Source of the DNA: Planctomycetota bacterium
GTDB taxonomy: Bacteria; Planctomycetota; Phycisphaerae; Phycisphaerales; SM1A02
Length of the DNA: 17,123 bases
Assembly: GCA_027295435.1 (NCBI GenBank)
Contig: JAPUKX010000151.1
Location: 1-17,123, forward strand
Reading direction: 5' to 3'
A program made the position numbers and the translations under genes. A model generated the notes under the pieces. It was not told where the DNA came from. It ran no database searches and saw nothing but the letters and a program-made list of their open reading frames with translations. The stretch's first letter is position 1, and every line of letters starts with the position of its first letter. Below, piece after piece: positions 6,433-14,075 of this stretch.

Positions 6433-9400
6433 ATGAAGACGCCCAGCACTGCCACCCGCACCGCCGCGCAGGTCCGCCGGGAATTCATCGACTTCTTCGT
6501 CGAGAAGCACGGCCACAGGTTCGTGCCTTCCAGCCCCGTCGTGCCGCATGACGATCCGACCCTGCTGTTTGCCAACGCCGGGATGAACCAGTTCAAGGAT
6601 GTGTTCCTCGGCCACGGCCGGCGCGACTGGACGCGCGCGGTCAATACGCAAAAGTGCATTCGGGCCGGTGGCAAGCACAACGACCTCGAAGATGTCGGCA
6701 AAGACAACTACCACCACACCTTCTTCGAGATGCTCGGCAACTGGTCCTTCGGCGACTACTTCAAGGCCGAGGCCATCGAGTGGGCCTGGGACCTTCTCAC
6801 AACCGTGTGGGGATTAGACAAGGACCGACTGCACGTCACCGTCTTTGGGGGCGACGACCGCGAAGGCCTGGAGCCGGACGAAGAAGCAGCGGAGGTCTGG
6901 AAACGCTTTGTTGATCCGTCGCACATCAGCCGCTGGGGCAAGAAAGACAACTTCTGGGAGATGGGCGACACCGGCCCGTGCGGCCCGTGCAGCGAAATCC
7001 ACTACGACTTCACCCCCTCAAAGACCGGCCGCGACCTCGTCAATACCGGCGATCCCCGCGTCATCGAGCTGTGGAACCTCGTGTTCATTCAGTTCAACCG
7101 TTCCGCCGACGGTACGCTCACCCCACTGCCCGCCAAACACGTCGATACCGGCATGGGGCTCGAACGCCTTGTCCGTGTGCTCCAGCACGTCCAGAGCAAC
7201 TACGACATCGATCTGTTCACGCCGATCTTCAAGGCCATCGAAACACACACCGGCGCTCATCCCTATCGCGGAACGCTCGACGATCCGGTTGACATTGCCT
7301 ATCGGGTGATTGCCGATCACGTTCGTTGTCTGACGGTAGCCGTCACGGATGGGTGCCGGCCGAGCAACGAGGGCCGAGGCTACGTCCTGCGCCGCATCCT
7401 TCGCCGAGCCGTGCGCCATTCGCACCAAACATTGCAAACCAAAGGCGCATGGCTGTATGAACTGGTGCCGACCGTCGTGCACACGCTGGCCGACGCCTTC
7501 CCCGAACTGAAAGAGAAGCAGACCAAGGTCGCCGACATCATCCGCGACGAGGAAGAAAGCTTCCTGCGCACACTCGATAGGGGCATCGCTCGATGGTTTA
7601 CATACGCAGGTACCGCCATCTTCGACCAACTTCTTAGAGAAAGAAAGGAGGCATTCGATGACGAGCCTCTTACGATGTCTTGGGCCGGGCGAGAACCACC
7701 TCAAACGGAAATAGAAGACCTGCGCCAACGAGGCCTACTTCCAATCTCTGCAGATTCCGATGTGACCATTCACAAGAAATCTGATCTAAACGCGCATGTA
7801 GCGGAGTTTCAGCTTCGCAATGTGACCGCAGATGACTTGAGACAATTCCTTCGCGGACGCCCCAAGATTGAGGCGCAGGGAGTTTTTGAACTCCACGACA
7901 CGTACGGCTTCCCGATTGATTTGACGCGTGTCATGGCCCAGGAGCGGGGGATGACCGTCGATGAGGCCGGCTTCGAGAAACTGATGGCTGAAGCGCGGGA
8001 AAGGGCAAGAGGCGCGACGCGCGACCTCGATGACCCATTCGACGTACTGGCTAACGAGCAGTTGGAGGCCTGCGACGACTCGCTCAAGTACGTTGATCCC
8101 TTCGAGTGCTCCGCGCTCATCACGTCTGTCGCGCGACACACGAAGCCCTTTGATACGGACTCTGCGAAGTTGGGGCAGGAGATCGTCTTTGCGACCGACC
8201 GCACACCGTTCTATGCCGAACAAGGCGGTCAAGTCTCGGATACAGGGACCGTACACACGGACGACGGCGAGATCGTAGTTACGCAGGTTCACCAGCGTGG
8301 CGATCACATCGTTCACATTGGGCGCGTGTCGAAGGGCAAACTCGAGACCGGAACAACCTGTCAAATGAAAGTCGATCGCGCACGGCGCGTCAGTACAATG
8401 CAGAACCACACGGCGACGCATCTGCTGAACTTCGCGCTGCGAGAAGTGATCGGCCCTGAAGAAGATCAGAAAGGCTCGCTGGTCGCGCCCGACCGGCTGC
8501 GGTTCGACTTCTCCTGCTCGCACGGGATGACCGACGAGCAGATCGAGCAGACCGAGCGCCTCGTCAACGCCGACATTGAACAGGACCTCGAGGTGTTTGC
8601 GGAGGTCGTGCCGCTGGCCCAGGCCAGGAGCATCGCAGGCGTCCGCGCTGTGTTCGGCGAGAAGTATCCCGACCCCGTGCGGGTGGTGACGATCGGCGCT
8701 CCGCTTGCGGAAGTGCTCAAGGATCCGGGCAACGAGCAGTGGAGCGAATTCTCGATCGAGCTGTGCGGCGGAACACATCTGCCCCAGACCGGCGAGGCGA
8801 AACAGCTCGTCATCATCCAGGAGCAGGCGCTGGCGGCGGGGGTTCGGCGAATCACGGCGCTGACCGGCCAGGCTGCGCACGATGCCCAGGCCGCGGGTCG
8901 GGAACTCGAAGCCCGCACTCGCCGCGCGGCTGAACTGGGTGACGACGAATTGCTCAATGAATTCAACGAGATCACCGCCCAGCTCCAAGGGCTGACCATC
9001 GGCGCCGTGGCGAGAGGCCGGATCGACGCGCTGCTCGGGCCGGCGCGCGATCGAGTCAAGCGAATCCACAAGCACGCACAGGCGGAGACTCGGGCCGGGG
9101 CCGTGGATCAAGCCCGCCGTATCGCCGCCGCCGCGACCGGCCCAATCATCGTCGAGCAACTGTCCGATGCCGATCACGACGGGCTGCTCAGCGCGATGGA
9201 CGTGATCCGAGCGAGACACACAGCGGCGGCCGTCATGCTGTTTGGGACCGATGAGGCTGAGTCGAAGGTGTCGATCGTGGCCCGGGTGCCGCAAGCGCTG
9301 ATCGAACGCGGGCTCAAGGCGGGGGATTGGGTCCGCGAAGCGGCCAAGGCGTGCGGCGGGCGAGGCGGCGGACGGGCGGACATGGCGCAGGCCGGGGCCA

Positions 9401-9468
9401 AGAATCCCGCGATGGTTCCCGAAGCGATCACTGCCGCCAAGGCCTTTGCGGAGCAGAACCTCAAATGA
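6433..9468 (+). CDS. alaS: alanine-tRNA ligase with an extra internal segment
   Basis: A protein of 1011 residues against about 875 in E. coli. It charges tRNA-Ala in the cytoplasm. The class II catalytic part is normal: 'FFVEKHGHRFVPSSPVVP', 'NAGMNQFKDVFLG', 'TQKCIRAGGKHNDLEDVG', 'GPCGPCSEIHYD', 'DTGMGLERL'. The editing domain has its zinc ligands His659 and His663 ('NHTATHLL') and Cys778/His782 ('CGGTHL'), so mischarged Ser/Gly-tRNA can be cleared. The C-Ala domain ends with the glycine-rich 'GGRGGGRADMAQAGAKNP' (975-992). Between 'EEESFLRTLDRGI' (373-385) and 'VFELHDTYGFP' (484-494) lie about 98 residues where E. coli has about 20; this stretch is A+T-richer. The ATG at 6433 has no clear Shine-Dalgarno. 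The stop overlaps the next start as ATGA. Confidence 0.96.
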   Translation: MKTPSTATRTAAQVRREFIDFFVEKHGHRFVPSSPVVPHDDPTLLFANAGMNQFKDVFLGHGRRDWTRAVNTQKCIRAGGKHNDLEDVGKDNYHHTFFEMLGNWSFGDYFKAEAIEWAWDLLTTVWGLDKDRLHVTVFGGDDREGLEPDEEAAEVWKRFVDPSHISRWGKKDNFWEMGDTGPCGPCSEIHYDFTPSKTGRDLVNTGDPRVIELWNLVFIQFNRSADGTLTPLPAKHVDTGMGLERLVRVLQHVQSNYDIDLFTPIFKAIETHTGAHPYRGTLDDPVDIAYRVIADHVRCLTVAVTDGCRPSNEGRGYVLRRILRRAVRHSHQTLQTKGAWLYELVPTVVHTLADAFPELKEKQTKVADIIRDEEESFLRTLDRGIARWFTYAGTAIFDQLLRERKEAFDDEPLTMSWAGREPPQTEIEDLRQRGLLPISADSDVTIHKKSDLNAHVAEFQLRNVTADDLRQFLRGRPKIEAQGVFELHDTYGFPIDLTRVMAQERGMTVDEAGFEKLMAEARERARGATRDLDDPFDVLANEQLEACDDSLKYVDPFECSALITSVARHTKPFDTDSAKLGQEIVFATDRTPFYAEQGGQVSDTGTVHTDDGEIVVTQVHQRGDHIVHIGRVSKGKLETGTTCQMKVDRARRVSTMQNHTATHLLNFALREVIGPEEDQKGSLVAPDRLRFDFSCSHGMTDEQIEQTERLVNADIEQDLEVFAEVVPLAQARSIAGVRAVFGEKYPDPVRVVTIGAPLAEVLKDPGNEQWSEFSIELCGGTHLPQTGEAKQLVIIQEQALAAGVRRITALTGQAAHDAQAAGRELEARTRRAAELGDDELLNEFNEITAQLQGLTIGAVARGRIDALLGPARDRVKRIHKHAQAETRAGAVDQARRIAAAATGPIIVEQLSDADHDGLLSAMDVIRARHTAAAVMLFGTDEAESKVSIVARVPQALIERGLKAGDWVREAAKACGGRGGGRADMAQAGAKNPAMVPEAITAAKAFAEQNLK

Positions 9469-9848
9469 CCAGCCAGAATCCCGACAAGCAACCACCAGCC
9501 TCCAACAATGCTCAGGCCAACCTGCCGAGCATCGTCCAACACGTCGATCGCAAACAGATCAAGCAATTCGTCACGCAGATCAAATCGGCCGAGCAACAGG
9601 TCGGTGAGCACATCCTCAAGGCGCTTCAGGACGATGAGACCGTGGCCGTGCTCACCACAGTCGTGGTCGGCGGCGACGGCGGACAACACATCGTCTCCGC
9701 AGCGCTCGACCCCGGGATCCTGCAACAGGTTCAGCATCTGCTGCGTGACGCCCAATCGCAGCGTGACGAAGAGATCCCCTGCGTCGGCTTCCACTGCCTG
9801 CTCAAGCGGAAAGACCAGGGCAAGAAGGAAACCGACAAGTCGTCATAG
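9465..9848 (+). CDS. small unknown protein coupled to alaS
   Basis: A 127-residue protein; the ATG at 9465 overlaps the alaS TGA by 4 bases, which fixes the start even though the frame stays open further upstream. Residues 1-20 are polar and probably disordered. Residues about 22-57 are mostly helical ('VDRKQIKQFVTQIKSAEQQV'). 'AVLTTVVVGGDGGQHIVSAAL' (61-81) reads as a strand, Gly-rich turn and second strand. 'PGILQQVQHLLRDAQSQRDE' is a further amphipathic helix, then 'IPCVGFHCLLKRK' a final strand, and the tail is Lys-rich. There is no signal peptide or membrane segment. I do not recognise the family. The overlap with alaS implies co-expression, possibly a housekeeping accessory; no function is claimed. 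Confidence 0.75.
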   Translation: MTSQNPDKQPPASNNAQANLPSIVQHVDRKQIKQFVTQIKSAEQQVGEHILKALQDDETVAVLTTVVVGGDGGQHIVSAALDPGILQQVQHLLRDAQSQRDEEIPCVGFHCLLKRKDQGKKETDKSS

Positions 9849-9897
9849 TCATCGTCGGGGCAAGTCAACCAAGAACACTGCCCCCCCCGGCCCAGCC

Positions 9898-9914
9898 GAG
9901 GGCTCATGGCCCTC
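9898..9914. terminator. candidate hairpin downstream of alaS operon
   Basis: GAGGGC (9898-9903) pairs with GCCCTC (9909-9914) over a 5-base loop, in the 80-base gap between the small alaS-linked gene and the TIM-barrel gene. A longer-loop pairing of GGGGCA (9857-9862) with TGCCCC (9879-9884) lies before it. There is no T-tract, and it could instead be a leader structure of the next gene, whose ATG is 15 bases further on. Confidence 0.3.
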
Positions 9915-9928
9915 ACCCCGAACCCCTG

Positions 9929-10738
9929 ATGCCTCTCTTTCATCTCTCGCTCGCCCAATGGTCGCTGCATCGGATGCTGTTCTCAGGCCAACTTGAGACG
10001 CTCGATTTCCCCGAGTTTGCAAGAACGCGGTTCGATATCGACGCCGTCGAGTACGTCAACACCTTCTTCAAAGACAAAGCGCAGGACCGCGCGTATCTGG
10101 GCGATCTGAAGAAGCGCGCCCGGGACGCCGGCGTCAGAAGCTTGCTCATCATGGTCGATCGCGAAGGCGCTCTGGGTGATCCCGATGATGCCAACCGCAC
10201 CGCCGCGGTCGAGAATCATCACAAGTGGGTCGAGGCGGCGAAGTTCCTCGGCTGCCACAGCATTCGTGTCAATGCTCATTCCGACGGCACACCTGATCAG
10301 CAGCGCGATCTTGTCGCCGACGGCCTGCGCCGCCTTACCGAGTTCGCCGCGCAGCACGAGATCAATGTCTTGATTGAGAATCACGGAGGGCTGTCATCAA
10401 ACGGCCAATGGCTGGCGAGCGTCATCACGCAAGTTGATCATCCGCGCTGCGGTACATTGCCGGACTTCGGCAACTTCCACATCCAAGGCGATGAGTGGTA
10501 CGATCGCGACCAGGGTGTGGCGGAATTGATGCCCTTCGCCAAGGCCGTCAGCGCAAAGAGCCACGACTTCGACGAAGCCGGCAATGAGATCAACACCGAC
10601 TATCACCGGATGATGAAGATCGTCCTGGACGCCGGCTACCACGGCTATGTCGGCATCGAGTATGAAGGCGAGAAGCTCAGTGAGATCGACGGCATCGCGG
10701 CGACAAAGCGCCTGTTGAAGTGCGTGGGGATTCGATGA
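9929..10738 (+). CDS. sugar phosphate isomerase/epimerase-like TIM barrel
   Basis: A 269-residue protein of the xylose-isomerase-like TIM-barrel family, which isomerises or epimerises keto-sugars and related compounds with a bound divalent metal. The usual metal-ligand set can be placed: Glu150 in 'NVLIENHGG', Asp179 in 'LPDFGNF', His212 in 'AKSHDFDEAG', Glu244 in 'YVGIEYEGE'. Early strands are 'LSLAQWSLHRMLFSG' and 'DIDAVEYVNTFF', and 'HSIRVNAHSDG' (110-120) fits the fourth strand. There is no signal peptide, so it is presumably cytoplasmic. Planctomycete genomes carry many such paralogues and the substrate cannot be named from the sequence. The Shine-Dalgarno is weak. A gap of 132 bases with palindromes separates it from the following oxidoreductase. 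Confidence 0.85.
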   Translation: MPLFHLSLAQWSLHRMLFSGQLETLDFPEFARTRFDIDAVEYVNTFFKDKAQDRAYLGDLKKRARDAGVRSLLIMVDREGALGDPDDANRTAAVENHHKWVEAAKFLGCHSIRVNAHSDGTPDQQRDLVADGLRRLTEFAAQHEINVLIENHGGLSSNGQWLASVITQVDHPRCGTLPDFGNFHIQGDEWYDRDQGVAELMPFAKAVSAKSHDFDEAGNEINTDYHRMMKIVLDAGYHGYVGIEYEGEKLSEIDGIAATKRLLKCVGIR

Positions 10739-10769
10739 ACGCGGCTCAGCGCAGGTTGGCGCCCAACTC

Positions 10770-10845
10770 CTGCGGATATGCATCCGCAGCTATGAATAAC
10801 CGAACAACCATCCGGATGATAGCCGCGGATGCATATCCGCGGGCT
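10770..10845. repeat. nested palindrome pair before the oxidoreductase gene
   Basis: Left hairpin: CTGCGGAT (10770-10777), loop ATGC, ATCCGCAG (10782-10789). Right hairpin: CCGCGGAT (10823-10830), loop GCAT, ATCCGCGG (10835-10842). The 16-base cores of the two are exact reverse complements, and the match runs on through 'gctat/atagc' to about 21 of 23 bases, so the pair can also fold into one long stem. A perfect palindrome CATCCGGATG (10809-10818) sits in the loop between. It ends 12 bases before a TATAAT box. It may be an operator, a BIME-like mobile repeat, or both. Confidence 0.75.
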
Positions 10846-10857
10846 CGGACGATCCTC

Positions 10858-10863
10858 TATAAT
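10858..10863 (+). promoter_or_regulatory. consensus -10 box, probable leaderless start
   Basis: TATAAT is a full match to the sigma-70 -10 consensus and is followed by 7 bases and the ATG at 10871. Transcription would begin at or just before the A of the start codon. No -35 match is seen 16-19 bases upstream, where the right palindrome (10823-10842) lies instead. A protein bound there could repress or activate the promoter. Confidence 0.5.
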
Positions 10864-10870
10864 CGGCGCC

Positions 10871-11902
10871 ATGAAAGCAGCCGTCATCACCAGACAAGGC
10901 GCACCAGTCGCGCCGAACGTGCAGGTCGTTGACGATTGGCCCCAGCCGACGGCGGGTCCTGGGCAGGTGCTTATCAAGACCGAGGCCGCGGCACTGAACC
11001 ATCTCGATCTGTGGATCGGCCGGGGGCTGCCCGGCGTCGATCTGAAATATCCGTGCATCAGCGGCTCAGATGGCTGCGGAATCGTCGAGTCGGTTGGTCA
11101 AGGCGTCGATCAGTCGTGGATCGGCAAACAGGTGGTGATCAATGCCGCAATGCCCGTGGCCGATCCGACCCGGCCACAGAGCAATCCAACCCTGCCCGAC
11201 CTGCGAATGATCGGCGAGCACGAGCCGGGAACGATGGCGCAGAACTTTGTCGTCCCAGCAGAGAACGTGTTGGACATCGGCGACGCGAATGCGGTCGATG
11301 CAGCTGCGTTCGGCCTGACCCATCTGACCGCATGGCGAATGCTGTGGACCAAAGCCCGCCTTGAACCCGGTCAGTCCGTGCTCATCACCGGCATCGGTGG
11401 CGGCGTCGCATTGGCGGCGCTGAATCTCGCCCGGCATTTCGGCTGCACGACGATCGTCACCAGCCGGCATCAATGGAAGCTCGACGAGGCGTTGAAACTA
11501 GGTGCGGATCACGCCGTCCTTGACGCCGGCGAAGATTTCTCACGTGAGGTCCGCAAACTCACGGGCAGGCGAGGCGTCGACGTGTGTGTGGATTCGATCG
11601 GCAGGGCGGTCCATCAATCGTGTATCAAGTCGCTGGCCCGAGGTGGAGTACTCGTTACCTGCGGCTGCACCACCGGCCCGGATGCCGAAACCGACCTTGC
11701 TCGCCTCTTTTGGAATCAGTGCAGCATCATCGGCTCGACCATGGGCGACATGAATGAGTTCAGCCGTGTGGTTGCGCTCTTCACTTGCGGCGCGATCAAG
11801 CCGGTCATCGACACCGTGTACGACGCGGCGGAAGCCGCCAACGCCTACGAGCGGCTGGAGTCCGGCGAACAGTTCGGCAAGGTCGTCGTCCGCTGGCCGT
11901 GA
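10871..11902 (+). CDS. zinc-less medium-chain dehydrogenase / quinone oxidoreductase
   Basis: A 343-residue protein of the MDR superfamily. The start chosen is ATG 10871 ('MKAAVITRQG', the typical family opening), although the frame stays open upstream to 10829; that extra stretch would read through the palindrome and promoter. The N-terminal GroES-like part has 'GQVLIKTEAAALNHLDLWIGRG' and 'SGSDGCGIVESVG' (64-76). The Rossmann part starts at 'VLITGIGGGVALAALNLA' (170-187) with 'GRRGVDVCVDSIG' following. The Cys/His-Glu set of zinc alcohol dehydrogenases is absent, and the structural-zinc Cys cluster is also missing around 94-115, so it is probably a zinc-independent NAD(P)H quinone/enal reductase type. 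The substrate is unknown. It converges with the membrane-protein gene. Confidence 0.87.
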   Translation: MKAAVITRQGAPVAPNVQVVDDWPQPTAGPGQVLIKTEAAALNHLDLWIGRGLPGVDLKYPCISGSDGCGIVESVGQGVDQSWIGKQVVINAAMPVADPTRPQSNPTLPDLRMIGEHEPGTMAQNFVVPAENVLDIGDANAVDAAAFGLTHLTAWRMLWTKARLEPGQSVLITGIGGGVALAALNLARHFGCTTIVTSRHQWKLDEALKLGADHAVLDAGEDFSREVRKLTGRRGVDVCVDSIGRAVHQSCIKSLARGGVLVTCGCTTGPDAETDLARLFWNQCSIIGSTMGDMNEFSRVVALFTCGAIKPVIDTVYDAAEAANAYERLESGEQFGKVVVRWP

Positions 11903-11927
11903 GCAATTCCCAAGACGTGCATCGAAA

Positions 11928-11955
11928 CACCCGCCTGCCGGGGGGCAAGCGGGTG
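11928..11955. terminator. strong bidirectional hairpin between convergent genes
   Basis: CACCCGC (11928-11934) pairs with GCGGGTG (11949-11955). After one C/A mismatch, TGCC (11936-11939) pairs with GGCA (11944-11947) over a GGGG loop. It lies in the 78-base gap between the oxidoreductase and membrane-protein stops, the expected place for a shared terminator. 'aaaatt' follows on the plus strand and 'tttcgat' on the minus strand. The right arm (ggggcaagc...gcgaaa) resembles the transposase-linked REP units, so it may be a divergent family member reused as terminator. Confidence 0.6.
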
Positions 11956-11980
11956 CGAAAATTCGAAGACTAAGCAATGC

Positions 11981-12493
11981 TCAGGCCGCGGCCTGGAACT
12001 GATCCTGGTCGCCGGTGGTCGTGTCGCTGGTGGCGGCGGTGTCGGCTGAGAACGCGGCCTTCCAGGCAGGCCTCGTGAACAGGACACCCAGAACGACGGG
12101 GTAGATGAATCCCATGATCGTGACGAACCCGAAGCCGCCGATGATCGCCGCCCCGACGCCCATGATGATCTTTGATCCTGCGTAGGCGAGGCTGCACGTC
12201 CGACCCCAGGGACGGACCTTCATTACGCCGACGCCTGCGACGATCAGCAAGATGCCCAGGGCCATGCCCACCAGCCCCAGGAGCACGAACATCGCGCCGC
12301 CGGTCGCAGCCGCTTCCGCGAATCCCTCGGTGCTTGTGCCATCCGCGGCCGCAGCCTCCTCCATGGCACTGCCAAAGAGGGCAAACGCTCCGCCGCCGAG
12401 AATCAAGAGCAGGGAGCCGATGCACCCAAGCCCGCCAAATACGAAGTTGAGGATGCCGATTACCGTCATCCCACCAGTTCGTTGCGTTGCCAT
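11981..12493 (-). CDS. small multi-pass membrane protein, unknown
   Basis: A 170-residue protein with three or four hydrophobic segments: about 9-41 (long, perhaps two helices: 'VIGILNFVFGGLGCIGSLLL'), 66-92 ('FVLLGLVGMALGILLIVAGV') and 108-140 ('IIMGVGAAIIGGFGFVTIMG'). An acidic Ala-rich loop (43-63) separates the first two. The pattern of a Gly-rich helix pair followed by 'VMKVRPWGRTCSLAYAG' is typical of small planctomycete membrane proteins that resemble DUF4064-type proteins, but no function is known. A usable Shine-Dalgarno (AAGGGAA) precedes the ATG at 12493. The C-terminal tail is polar (Thr, Asp, Gln). It stands alone, divergent from the glutamate-cysteine ligase homologue and convergent with the oxidoreductase. 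Confidence 0.75.
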   Translation of the reverse strand: MATQRTGGMTVIGILNFVFGGLGCIGSLLLILGGGAFALFGSAMEEAAAADGTSTEGFAEAAATGGAMFVLLGLVGMALGILLIVAGVGVMKVRPWGRTCSLAYAGSKIIMGVGAAIIGGFGFVTIMGFIYPVVLGVLFTRPAWKAAFSADTAATSDTTTGDQDQFQAAA

Positions 12494-12902
12494 AACATTC
12501 CCTTTCTCTGATCAAGACGAATGCGAGATTCACATCGGACCGATCCAGGGCAGACATTGGTGCCAGAAGCGACAAACGGCCCAATTTCCTACAAATCGGC
12601 CGGGGACCTGGGCGGGTGAGCGATCGACAAGAACCGTGACAACTCTATTGATTGCAAACCTTTATAGATCAGTCTCGGCCGGGCGTGGACCAGCTGGCCC
12701 CAAAGTGGCCGCCGGGGCAATCCGCCATGCCGGGATGTACGGTCACCGGCAATCGCGGCCCGGGCGGCCCTAGAATCACCCTCAGATGGCGGGTGGCCCC
12801 GGCCTGCTCCGCCCCGGTCGGAACAGTTGGGCGCTCAACCCCGTCCGCGGTTTGCTCTAGAGAGTTCGCGGCCAGTAGACCTCCTTCCCCCCGGACCCAC
12901 AG
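12494..12902. other. 409-base intergenic region, divergent promoters likely
   Basis: No convincing gene is seen here; it must carry the promoters of the divergent membrane-protein and YbdK-type genes. Candidate boxes on the plus strand are TATAGA (12663-12668), with GTGACA (12636-12641) a rather distant 21 bases upstream, and TAGAAT (12771-12776), a five-of-six -10 match about 125 bases before the ATG at 12903. A 24-codon open frame starts at ATG 12786, 9 bases after the second box, and ends at TAG 12858-12860; it could be a leader peptide but has no further support. No terminator or repeat stands out. Confidence 0.4.
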
Positions 12903-14039
12903 ATGCCCTACTCCTTCAACGGCAACCCAACCCACACCCTTGGCGTGGAAGTGGAGCTTCAGTTAGTCGATGCCGAGACCCTCGCCCTGTCCAGTTCGGT
13001 TCAGAAGATTCTCGATTGTGTTCCCGAGGAATGGTCCGACAAGGTCAAGCCCGAACTGATGCAGAGCTACTGTGAGTTCAACACCGACATCTGCGCCACC
13101 GTCAAGGATGTCCAGCGGGATCTCACGGAAAAGCTCCAATGGGGTCAGGCGACGGCGCGACGGCTGGGGTTGAAACTCGCCTGGGGCGGCACCCACCCGT
13201 TCAGTCCCTGGCATGAACAGATCTACAGCCCCGGCAAGCGCTACGCGTGGATCACCCGAGTAATGCAGGACATCAGCCGGCAACTTGTCGTGTTCGGCCT
13301 GCACGTGCACGTGGGGGTTGATTCGGGCGATAAGGCCATTCAGCTCTGTGATCGGCTGCTGCGCCACCTGCCGACGCTGCTGGCTCTGAGCGCGAACTCG
13401 CCGATGTGGAACGGGCGGGTCACGGGCATGGAGTCGTATCGCTCCAAGATCATGGACGCGCTGCCGACTGCCGGCCTGCCGCAGCACATGCGCAACTGGT
13501 CGGAGTACGTTTGGCTCGTCGATCACCTCTGCTCCACCGGATTCATTCGATCTATTCGCGAGATCTGGTGGGATGTCCGCCCGCATCATGAGTTCGGCAC
13601 GGTTGAGGTGCGGATAATGGATATGCCCTTGAACATGGACCACCTGCTTGCGCTCGTGGCGCTGACGCAATGTCTGGTCGCGGGGACATCGGATTACATC
13701 GACAAAGGGGCCTACCTGGTCGACTGTCATCCCATGATCGCCAAACAGAACAAGTGGCACGCTGCCCGCTACGGCTTGGATGCGATGTTCGTCGACCCCG
13801 ACACGATGAAAGCAGTGTCGGCCGTCCAAACCGTGCGCAGCCTGGTTGACCGCTGCACGCCATATGCCCAACGACTCGGCTGCGTCCAGGAGTTGCAGGC
13901 CGTCAACGAGATCCTCGAGCACGGCAACGGCGCCACCCGGCAGCGCGAGGTCTATCAACAAACCGGCGAGATGGGTGAGGTCGTCAGGCTCCTTACAGAC
14001 CCGGTTCGTGAACCGATCGCCCCAGCGCCCCGATCCTGA
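12903..14039 (+). CDS. YbdK-type glutamate-cysteine ligase 2 homologue
   Basis: A 378-residue protein, the normal length for the YbdK/GCS2 carboxylate-amine ligase family. It starts 'NPTHTLGVEVELQLVD' (residues 8-23, the Glu pair of the ATP/metal site), then 'CEFNTDICATVKDV', 'LKLAWGGTHPFSPW', 'HVHVGV' in 'FGLHVHVGVDSGD', 'ALSANSPMWNGRVTG' and 'FGTVEVRIMDMP'. These match the catalytic core of family members that join glutamate (or another acid) to an amine using ATP; YbdK of E. coli has weak gamma-glutamyl-cysteine ligase activity. No glutathione synthetase is in view, so true glutathione synthesis is not shown. The next gene, clpS, follows after 36 bases. The ATG has no strong Shine-Dalgarno. 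Confidence 0.9.
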   Translation: MPYSFNGNPTHTLGVEVELQLVDAETLALSSSVQKILDCVPEEWSDKVKPELMQSYCEFNTDICATVKDVQRDLTEKLQWGQATARRLGLKLAWGGTHPFSPWHEQIYSPGKRYAWITRVMQDISRQLVVFGLHVHVGVDSGDKAIQLCDRLLRHLPTLLALSANSPMWNGRVTGMESYRSKIMDALPTAGLPQHMRNWSEYVWLVDHLCSTGFIRSIREIWWDVRPHHEFGTVEVRIMDMPLNMDHLLALVALTQCLVAGTSDYIDKGAYLVDCHPMIAKQNKWHAARYGLDAMFVDPDTMKAVSAVQTVRSLVDRCTPYAQRLGCVQELQAVNEILEHGNGATRQREVYQQTGEMGEVVRLLTDPVREPIAPAPRS

Positions 14040-14075
14040 TGCATCCTGATCAAAACGACCGCGATGGAGGCCGCG

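Noticed and set aside
7786..9495. 569-codon open frame antisense to alaS
   Set aside because: It is a mirror of a highly conserved G+C-rich coding region. Its translation is rich in Arg/Leu/His with no recognisable motif, while the sense strand is clearly AlaRS.
10829..10870. Upstream ATG for the oxidoreductase
   Set aside because: It would translate the right palindrome and the TATAAT box; the family's N-terminus 'MKAAVI' begins exactly at 10871.
12786..12860. 24-codon leader peptide before the YbdK-type gene
   Set aside because: It has a -10-like TAGAAT before it, but no Shine-Dalgarno, no codon pattern and no attenuator hairpin; noted only within the intergenic entry.
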